The notes under the pieces: model-generated
The model's input: the letters and a program-made list of their open reading frames with translations, nothing else
Databases searched by the model: none
Told to the model about the DNA's origin: nothing
Made by a program: the position numbers and the translations under genes
Origin: Beroe ovata
Taxonomy: Eukaryota > Ctenophora > Nuda > Beroida > Beroidae
Length of the DNA: 15,114 nucleotides
Direction of reading: 5' to 3'
Assembly: GCA_946803715.1 (NCBI GenBank)
Contig: CAMPET010000058.1
Coordinates: forward strand, 119,199 to 134,312
Part shown: piece by piece, positions 8,903 to 15,114 of the stretch
Layout: every line of letters begins with the position of its first letter
Numbering within the stretch: position 1 is the stretch's first letter

Positions 8903-9188
8903 ACACACACCAATTAGTACACACCTTCAGGTGAGGCACCGTCTTCTCTATATGCTCCTGTATCCTATAACACGCGAGGGAAGTCTCATTGACGAGGAGG
9001 TGCAAGTTTTCCGATGTTTTCTGACAAATGTTCGTGACATGGGCCCTGGTTTCCGAGTTTGGAGTGAGGTGTGTGGTGGGACTGTCCTCATCGAACACGT
9101 AGTGACGTGATATCCCCTGCAGAGGTCGGGAGGAGGGATCAGGGAATGCCGGGTTACCATGGTCACCACCCGGAGTATCTCCAGACAT
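7414..9188 (-). CDS. BORCS8: BLOC-1-related complex subunit 8 (three exons, about 150 aa)
   Basis: BORC sits on the cytosolic face of lysosomes and recruits Arl8, which couples lysosomes to kinesin for outward movement. Exon 1 (9188-8925) gives 88 residues. Residues 51-87, containing LLVNETSLACYRIQEHIEK, match the family's core (human VLANEPSVALYRLQEHVRR). Donor is AAG|GTGTGT. Exon 2 (8042-7923, CAG acceptor, phase 0) begins SLNKQIGDVG and includes GAVFDLDY, aligning with human GAIYTVEY at the same spacing. A second copy of exon 2 lies at 7705-7586. Exon 3 (7482-7414) follows ATGACAG and gives AWLKNGLINAGKIKDLH to TGA, resembling human GLLKQAISIRDHM. The exon 2 donor is uncertain (CAG|GTTCAT or AAC|GTGCAG, both phase 0). 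The N-terminal 45 residues, rich in Pro and Gly, extend beyond the human 119-aa protein. Exon 1 is firm; exons 2 and 3 are inferred by phase and weaker similarity. Confidence 0.82.
7586..7705 (-). CDS. BORCS8: Second copy of BORCS8 exon 2
   Basis: A 120-bp exon, phase 0 at both ends, with a CAG acceptor (7708-7706) and CAG|GTTTAT as the possible donor. It encodes exactly the same 40 residues as the copy at 7923-8042. If both copies are really in the genome, including both would add a 40-residue repeat; choosing one would leave the protein unchanged. Most likely it is a second allele of the same exon. Confidence 0.7.
7776..7793. repeat. GC-rich perfect hairpin
   Basis: GGGGGCT, loop GGCA, then AGCCCCC, followed by CGCGG. 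It sits in otherwise AT-rich intron-like DNA, and the aligned copy at 8111-8122 lacks it. Confidence 0.85.
8270..8310. repeat. TG-rich low-complexity tract
   Basis: An imperfect TG microsatellite within BORCS8 intron 1. No coding sequence is seen here. Confidence 0.8.
8780..8812. repeat. Imperfect palindrome
   Basis: AGTATAC at 8780-8786 pairs with GTATACT at 8806-8812, and a central GTACGGCGTAC forms a smaller nested stem. It borders the AC microsatellite in BORCS8 intron 1. No function is evident. Confidence 0.6.
8812..8911. repeat. (AC)n microsatellite
   Basis: About 100 bp of nearly pure AC with occasional CTC and CAA interruptions. In the BORCS8 transcript it reads as a long UG tract starting 13 bases inside intron 1. 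Confidence 0.97.
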
Positions 9189-9565
9189 TACACTACGACA
9201 GAGTTAGTACTATATTGAGAGTGATCATTAATTGGAAGTTATTGACTGAATCACTGTTAAATTACTTGTCAATATCGCTGAGAATTTCTTGCTGATTCTC
9301 GGCGAGGAATGCCACTGTTTTTACATTCAGAAATAAATAACAGAAGATAAACATCACCATTATCCTCATAAATCTTAATTCTTCTTTTAACTTCAAAAAT
9401 CCAATCCTCATCCTTCTTTTTCTAGTTTAGTACCTACTGCAATGCTTCCAATAATTACCTATCTCAATACTACGACAACTAAACAATCATATAATTCAGA
9501 TCTACAAACGTTATCATGTAGCATGTTCGAAGATAATTCTTGCAGTCTTTCCTGTGACACAACGT
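9189..9565. other. Spacer between YIPF3 and BORCS8
   Basis: A 377-bp AT-rich spacer that should contain the YIPF3 3' UTR and BORCS8 promoter or 5' UTR. No exon, RNA gene or clear poly(A) hexamer is seen. Confidence 0.6.
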
Positions 9566-10588
9566 CTATCTGGGTGTAATCAAAGCTGCAGCCTCGTATG
9601 TCTTGTGGTACACGAATTTCAGGTACAGAATGAACAGGAGATGAACTATTGCCACAACCGCCGCCACAGTGATGCCCTGTTTTCGGACTGCTGTCCGCTG
9701 TAAGAAGATGTGTCCCATACGGAGTGCAGAGGAAACCCCCAGGACACCCCATGTCGCGTAGAAGAACAGGTTGGACGCACTGGAGACGAGGAGTGTAGAG
9801 AGAAACATGCAGAGAAGAGTACCAAACAGACCGTACCCGCTCAGAGATAGCACCTGCATTATCGTATGGGGAGATTTAGTAGATTGTAGAAGAGAATGGA
9901 GGGGGGATATTGTGTAATATTTACAATACACGTACCTCAATAGGGGACAAATTCGTGTCACAGAAATATGCCAGACCAAAGAAGAACATGCTGGCACCAA
10001 TCCAATATCCAAAGCAAGTTCCCAATGCTGTTCCCATAAGAGTTCCCTCCTGCACAGATTGGCCAGAAGCCTTCATTCCCGCCAACATGACAGCTATGAG
10101 AGTCAACACTACCATGAGAGGTCCATATAACTCACTGAAAAATGGAAATTGATTCTCTTAACAGAATGATAGATGGATAAAATTCATTTCCAGAGCTCAA
10201 TACCTCACTACGACGGGAGTGGTACCAGTCAACTTCTCCGGAATTAGTGCAGAGATGAGCCTCTTCTGCACTTGGCTCGGTTCAACATCGAAATATGGTC
10301 GCAGAATGTCTATCCTACCATAAACACTGAAGGCTTCCTTTGCTTTGGTTGTCCCAATTTCAAACATTTTACCAGCAATTTCATTGTTTATTTGTGAGGT
10401 CAATCCAAATGTCAAATCAGCACCTTTTTCCTGAGATAAGGTAAACTCATGTTCGAACGTCAGAAGAGTAAGCTGCAAGACTTAAGATGTTTTCAAGTAG
10501 GTTCAAACTGGATCAAAGTTATTACCGGTGTTGAGTCAGTGGGAAACTCTCCCATCTCCAATGTAATAGATTCATCTTCAGAATACAT
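9566..10588 (-). CDS. YIPF3: YIPF3-like Golgi membrane protein (four exons, 272 aa)
   Basis: The YIPF family is made of multi-pass Yip1-domain proteins; YIPF3 forms a complex with YIPF4 in the Golgi. Exons on the minus strand are: 1, 10588-10526 (ATG, acidic 21 residues, donor GTAATA); 2, 10472-10204 (donor GTATTG); 3, 10134-9936 (donor GTACGT); 4, 9853-9566 (stop TAG). Phases agree at every join. The exon 2-3 join makes a Ser codon before ELYGPL, with the same spacing as in human YIPF3. Signatures are DILRPYFDVEP (76-86), EGTLMGTALGTCFGYW (140-155), GYGLFG (183-188) and FVYHK near the end. Hydrophobic segments at roughly 113-131, 150-168, 180-200, 205-222 and 238-258 suggest five membrane helices. 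The N-terminal acidic region is much shorter than in the 350-aa human protein, and the C-terminus ends soon after YHK. Family assignment is firm; boundaries are inferred. Confidence 0.94.
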
Positions 10589-10682
10589 TATGGAGTAACA
10601 TGGACCTGTTGTACAATGTACATGTACTAACTTTTAATTAACAGAAAGGGATATAATTTAACATTCAAATATTCTCGACTGT

Positions 10683-10688
10683 TTTATT
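10683..10688 (-). promoter_or_regulatory. Possible poly(A) signal AATAAA
   Basis: AATAAA on the minus strand, 83 bases past the stop codon of the unrecognised gene at 10771-11729 and about 95 bases before the YIPF3 start codon. The position is right for 3' end formation of the upstream gene and would make the two genes very close neighbours. Confidence 0.45.
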
Positions 10689-10770
10689 TGTGAGGTAATG
10701 ATTCTATAATGATAAGCTCAAAGTTATTTATATATCGAAAAATTTTGTAGAAAAAAGGAACAATATTATG

Positions 10771-11729
10771 TCATTGACTGATGCAATATGACTTTCCACC
10801 CTGGATGCAATGGTGAACAGAAAAGCAAGGAGTTGTCATATAGAAACCATTCCTATTAGAGCTTACATCGTTCTGATATATATTGTCTACCAAAATATTT
10901 GAGGTATACCTCTGTAGATTCAAGCCAAAGTTGGTGTTTCCGGATACTTTTTCAAATTTATAAGCTTCCTTAACATGATCTCTGAATTTATCTTTGGTGT
11001 TAATCAAAGGTGAACCAGGTAATAACAATGATAGGTAAATACAGACCAAGTCATCATATCCAGGGAAGTAATACCTATTTGTCACAAAATGAGACTTGTT
11101 ATTCCTACTATCATATGCCATAGTCTTGAAATTAAATTTTTTATGGAACTTTGAAACAAGGATTACTTTGCTTTTATTCAGTTCCAACCATTGTCTATAG
11201 CCTTGTTCTGAGTAATAGTTTTGAATATTCGGCTCATCCACAATATGAGTTATTCCCTTATTGTCCTTAAGCAGCTCGCAGAACCTTCCCATAAGCTGCA
11301 ACTCTAGCAAAAGTGCACTCTGTTTTTTATTTACAGGAACTGTTTTTAAGTAATGTAAGTAAGAACTGAATTCAGGGTAGCTAAGATAATGCAATATAAA
11401 CATCTGCATCTGTCTCTTGTTTATAAGTCCTAGTGTATGAAAATTTCTTTGACACGACATACAAGTTCCATCTGCCAGTATTACATCACTGCTTATTGAT
11501 TTGGGCTTCATATTTTCTAAGAGCAATCCGAGTACATTATTTCTTTTCTGGTGATTCACTTTACTCAGTTCATCGAATGAAAATGAACATTTTAAGGAAT
11601 GTGCTCTATGTCTAGACATATTAAACTGAATTAACTCAATTGAACCTTTTGATAACTTTTGCATAATGCTAATCTTCAGAATCTTAGTATCTCGAGGGTA
11701 AGTCTGAGTAACCTGAAATTTCCATGAAC
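10771..11729 (-). CDS. Unrecognised protein or terminal exon, about 297-319 aa
   Basis: I do not recognise this family. The frame from ATG 11664 to the stop at 10771 encodes 297 residues rich in Lys, Asn, Ser, Tyr and Leu, with a CxxC (Cys68, Cys71) and further Cys at 26, 129, 208, 280, 286 and 294. There is no obvious signal peptide, membrane helix or repeat. The frame stays open upstream of that ATG to about 11745 and passes two acceptor-like sites (TTACAG before 11729, TTTCAG before 11712). The stretch starting SWKFQVTQTY may therefore be coding, with earlier exons further right. DNA is clearly more AT-rich than MBTPS1, suggesting different constraint or origin. A poly(A) signal follows at 10688-10683. 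It could be a lineage-specific gene, a mobile-element-derived gene or a fast-evolving known family. That it is coding is supported mainly by its length in AT-rich DNA. Confidence 0.55.
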
Positions 11730-11749
11730 CTGTAACAGTGAAAGCATGA

Positions 11750-12355
11750 TGTTACATGATGGTAAACTGCCTATTACAAGTCATAATATCGTATCTTATA
11801 AAGCTACTAGACACGTCATGAAGACTTTTTTGACACGATTATAGGGTGTTAATTTAAAACATCAGTTAAATGACTTATATGTTCACAATCTAACAGACTT
11901 GAATTTTATGAAGTAACACTTTGTCACAATTTTACTATTTCTTTAAATACGCTCTGAAGACAAGATAATCAAAACTGCACCATACAAACGAGTTCATCAC
12001 AGCCTACATTCTACTACTTCTTGCATATGCAACCTTCTTACTGCACTTCCTATTCCCATAGCAACACTGACTTTAACTTAAAATCTGCAGGTGCATTTTG
12101 TCACGAATATTCAGTCAAACAAACAATGCATTTTTTTCAAAAAGGTGTGTATGCTCATTTAATTCATTACAGTTATGTTAAGAAACTAGTCCTCTTTAAC
12201 TTGAAGCATTTACCTAATGCAGATGATGGTTTCAATGCTGTGAAATATAAACTTTTTTATTTCACTAAACAATTCGTTTTACTAATAATAATATAGATAA
12301 AGATTTGATGAAATGTCGCAATCATTAGTCTGGCCAAGTGACCAAATTCAAATTA
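11750..12355. other. AT-rich region with no supported gene
   Basis: A plus-strand open frame of 91 codons (12021-12296) is compositionally random and matches nothing I know. Earlier exons of the gene at 10771-11729 could lie here, but I could not identify one. Confidence 0.5.
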
Positions 12356-12410
12356 GGGATCACCAGGGGGTCACCAGAGGGTCACCAGAGGGTCAGTAGG
12401 GGGTCATTGA
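12356..12410. repeat. 11-bp tandem repeat, five copies
   Basis: Units of the form RGGGTCACCAG begin at 12356, 12367, 12378, 12389 and 12400, the first and last two being diverged. About 15 bases downstream GACCCTCT (12424-12431) is the reverse complement of AGAGGGTC within the array. Confidence 0.92.
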
Positions 12411-13263
12411 TATACTTTCATATGACCCTCTTAAAAGTTTCTAAATTGATCTTAAACATATCAATATTTGAGGAAACTCAAACTTAAAGAGGCCTATACT
12501 CTCTCAGAAATAAAACTTCCAACAATTCTTCTAATATGATTTGACCTGCTCACAGGTTTCCTAGAAATTCAAAGGTTTTTTCTGCTTCTTCCAAGTTTAA
12601 ACAAGATTACGCCTGTTATTCCCGAAAGGTGGGCGTTATATTTCCACCCAGCCTTTAAAAGCAATCAGGTTAAAATTTAAATTCTAAGGTCTGGCTAATT
12701 TGTAATTGGGCCGCATTGCCAATTGCGCAATCTTTTTGCCTTGTTTCAATGGCCAATCTACGACGCCGCGCATTTCATAAAATTGGTCATTTAGTTAGAA
12801 ATTTTACTTTGCGATTGCACGCATGCAATTGCGTGCAGAGTGGTTTCTATGACAACACTTTGATTGTGTTGGAGTATTGGGGTGTTTTGTAGCAGTTGCA
12901 TGAGAAATCAAGAATTCGGAATTTGTGATAACGCACAGATGCAACAAGTGAGTTAAAAACGTTTCAGTGTGACATACACCATCTTCAGTTCTGTAAATAT
13001 TTTATTGGTACTCAAATTTGCAATAATCTATCAAAAATTAAAATAAATACCTAAGTATGAAACGACAAATATTGAAAATTGCTATGAACAAAATGCGGGC
13101 GTGTGTATGCACATAATATACAAATACATTCTATTTGAAACACATACAGAATCACATGTAAGTTATGTCACATAAAGGAGCGACCACCACATACCGCATA
13201 CCACATATGACCATCCTACCAACCCCACTATCTTCACCAAAATCTCCAAATTCCTAACCACCT
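12411..13263. other. No supported gene; AT-rich with inverted-repeat segments
   Basis: It contains TTTCCACCCAGCCT near 12643, which reappears inverted in the LINE relic near 13290, and a small inverted repeat TGCACGC/GCGTGCA near 12815-12837. No exon, tRNA or other RNA gene is recognised. Confidence 0.5.
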
Positions 13264-13274
13264 TATGCCTTTTA

Positions 13275-13790
13275 AGGCTGCTTCGCGGCCAGGCTGGGTG
13301 GAAAAAATTTCTGACCATAATCTACCTTATTATTGACAATGTTGAAGGTTTCAATGAGATCTCCTCATAATCTCTGCTCTGCCAAGGTGATGAGCTGTAG
13401 GGAAGTGTGCCTAAGCCATTTATGAGCCTAGTGAACTGCTGCTTCACGTCCCCTAGCTCTAAAATTGTTGCCCAGTTCCCATGGCGAACTGTTGGTGACC
13501 ACAGTTGAACACAGTACTCAATTCTAGGCCTTCTAAGAGTATTATAAACCTTCAGTATCAACTCAATATCCTTCACAACAACATTTCTACTAACCCAAGC
13601 TATAATCTTGTTAGAATCATAAATTTATGAATGTTGTGATCCCAGCCAAGATAACTGTCCATTAGGACGCCTAGATCATGCTCTACACAAGTTTCTTGAA
13701 TCAAATTGGGCTAAATTACCATCCAACATCAAACATATGTCTTTGCCACACTGCTGTACCCACATGACAAAATTCTTCACGAATATCTTC
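13275..13790 (-). pseudogene. Decayed LINE reverse-transcriptase C-terminal fragment
   Basis: Reading the minus strand in shifting frames gives the usual order of the C-terminal part of a non-LTR retrotransposon polymerase: an NFVMWVQQ segment (about 13780), HDLGVLMDS (about 13675), NKIIAWVSRN (about 13610), RRPRIEYCVQLWSP (about 13525), a QFTRLINGLG segment (about 13430), then LAEQRL, GDLIETFNIVN and a YGQKFFPPS tail. At least three frame changes are needed, and a TGA at 13367-13365 interrupts the LAEQRL-GDLIE segment where an Arg codon is usual. It is a non-functional fragment. CR1/Rex-like clades have this layout, but I cannot place it reliably. Confidence 0.8.
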
Positions 13791-13849
13791 TTGACGAGTA
13801 ATATAGATAAATGAATGCACTCAAGATAAAATAGATAAATCTGTGTCCC

Positions 13850-13881
13850 ACCTCCGTGTCTCTAAACGTGGATGCGGAGGT
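13850..13881. repeat. Inverted repeat with 7-bp arms
   Basis: ACCTCCG at 13850-13856 and CGGAGGT at 13875-13881 around an 18-base loop. No product or family is evident. Confidence 0.55.
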
Positions 13882-14740
13882 CCAATCATTTGATCACTGC
13901 TCATTTGTTTGGCGATGCTAGACCACTGATGGCACTGATGCAAGCAGCAAGCTGCTAGCTGTCTGAGAATAAGTTTGATAGCCTAAATAAATAATATAAA
14001 TAAATAAAAATTTTTGCCTTCAGGCATCTCTATTCTAACTAGTCATTCTTCGTAACTCTATTCATTGAATTATGTACCCACACAGAGTACTCCCACGAAG
14101 CAGAGAGTCAAACAATCAGTTCTATTACTGATAGAAATGCTAAAAAACAACAACTTAACAGATTGCTATATTAATGACTGCTATAATTGAAATTAGAATT
14201 CAAAATAAATAATCTTTGTCAAAACCAACTAAGATAAGTGGGTATAAATCACACTTGAAACTGTCGATTGTCGAGCGCAAGTNGCATAGAAATAGAATTG
14301 GAGAGATATTCGGCGTTCGCGCGCGACGCTTTAGTACAAAAATTCGATTACTTGCGGAATTTCGCAGAGTTGATTCAATCATGGTTGCCTTTGAATTTGA
14401 TATTGGATACCGCTGTGATCTCGTGCCAAGGCGCCAAGCTGTGACGATATTTTTGGATCATACTCTAATGCACTGGAATGTGGAATTATGTTGAACGTGA
14501 ATTGCTTTTGCACATACAATATATCATCACCATACCCTTAGCATATAATCAAGGGGTCTGCTGAGTCGTGATTACTCAAGAGGATACTATCAGTATCAAA
14601 ATCATCAAACATGAAATTGACGTTCCTTTCAGTGTCCCTTCCAGTTTCTACTAGTATAAGTAGTAGAAAAAATAGATACTAAAGTAAACGTGGAAAACAC
14701 ACCCAGAGGNCACTATAAAACACTAAAAGTCCATCATATT
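13882..14740. other. No supported gene
   Basis: This includes an AT-rich AAATAAATA tract at about 13984-14012 and two undetermined bases (14283, 14710). Open frames of 60 and 92 codons overlap on opposite strands near 14200-14494. Neither resembles a known protein. Confidence 0.5.
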
Positions 14741-14772
14741 CCAACCTGATCTATGACCAACCTGAACTATGG
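14741..14772. repeat. 16-bp tandem duplication
   Basis: CCAACCTGATCTATGA is followed directly by CCAACCTGAACTATGG. Confidence 0.85.
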
Positions 14773-14919
14773 CCATACCACTATTCGAGTTCGTCACACA
14801 GATTCACTATCAGTGTCACTGTCAGTCATCACATGTCATTGGTCATGAACATCGAATCGGAATACACGACCAATTGAATTGCCGAATTACCCTCTGTTTC
14901 TGCCCGGCTCAACAGCACA

Positions 14920-15114
14920 TTACTTGCCAGTCACCACTCCATCACTCGCTGGTCATCACCGCATCACTCGACTCGCCCGTCATCTGCAACACCGGACCAG
15001 TAGCCAGTTATCATTGCATCACTCACTGGCCATCACCGCATCAGTCATCACCGCATCACTCATGAACATCATCGAATAAGTCGGTCATCACTGCATCGAT
15101 CACTGATGCCATCA
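14920..15114. repeat. Degenerate CATCAC/CTGG repeat tract
   Basis: Repeated but irregular words such as GCATCACTC, GGTCATCACCGCATCA and CATCACTGCATC fill the right edge. Unit length varies, so this is a decayed minisatellite that continues past the window. It gives open frames full of His, Ser and Thr that I do not regard as genes. Confidence 0.75.

Noticed and set aside
8823-8924. Cys/Val-rich tail on the BORCS8 exon 1 reading frame
   Set aside because: It is translation of the TG microsatellite past a good donor site at 8924; the family core continues in a downstream exon instead.
12021-12296. 91-codon plus-strand open frame
   Set aside because: AT-rich, without motifs or supporting signals; treated as chance.
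12356-12410. Regular short repeats considered as a CRISPR array
   Set aside because: The 11-bp units are directly adjacent with no spacers, and the setting is eukaryotic; it is a minisatellite.
13322-13576. 84-codon minus-strand frame considered as a gene
   Set aside because: The similarity is to the C-terminal part of LINE polymerases and continues only across frame changes and a stop, so it is a relic.
14200-14494. Overlapping open frames of 60 and 92 codons on opposite strands
   Set aside because: Both span an undetermined base and match nothing known; there is no reason to prefer either.
14769-15079. His/Ser/Thr-rich open frames at the right edge
   Set aside because: They translate a degenerate CATCA-type repeat in two frames, so the openness comes from the repeat.

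Overview
The window looks like compact nuclear DNA of an animal. Five conserved eukaryotic genes can be recognised. Four are split by spliceosomal introns with GT..AG borders and one is a single long exon. Product sizes and motifs match metazoan families: SNRNP35, SMIM7, site-1 protease (MBTPS1), BORCS8 and YIPF3. The short intergenic spaces, microsatellites, about 3% difference between two near-identical copies of one exon region and a decayed LINE fit a heterozygous marine invertebrate, perhaps an early-branching one such as a sponge. I cannot name the species from the sequence, and that guess is weak.

Layout: every gene I can support lies on the minus strand, so transcription runs from high to low coordinates. 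From right to left these are: a degenerate CATCA-type repeat tract (about 14920-15114); apparently non-coding DNA; a LINE reverse-transcriptase relic (13275-13790); AT-rich spacer with a five-copy 11-bp tandem repeat (12356-12410); an unrecognised gene or terminal exon of about 300 codons (10771-11729) with a poly(A) signal after it; YIPF3 (9566-10588, four exons); BORCS8 (7414-9188, three exons, the middle one present twice); intronless MBTPS1 (4222-7122); SMIM7 (3267-3617, two exons); and the first two exons of SNRNP35 (641-2478), whose end lies beyond the left edge. Most exons of the split genes are too short or too interrupted to show as long open frames. I joined them by splice-site phase and by similarity to the known families.

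The genes do not form one pathway. Four of the five recognised products act in or on the endomembrane system (Golgi YIPF3, Golgi-resident site-1 protease, lysosome-positioning BORCS8, small membrane protein SMIM7), while SNRNP35 belongs to the minor spliceosome. The shared orientation and spacers of about 180-790 bp are notable but do not prove co-transcription.

The most instructive oddities are: a near-identical duplication of the BORCS8 middle exon that abuts a single N and probably reflects two unmerged alleles; a small GC-rich hairpin apparently present in only one of those alleles; a similar repeat-plus-N arrangement at 2678-3193; a 12-bp minisatellite right after the MBTPS1 stop inside a 59-codon in-frame open stretch; and the unrecognised gene at 10771-11729. 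I found no clear sign of a new multi-gene system.
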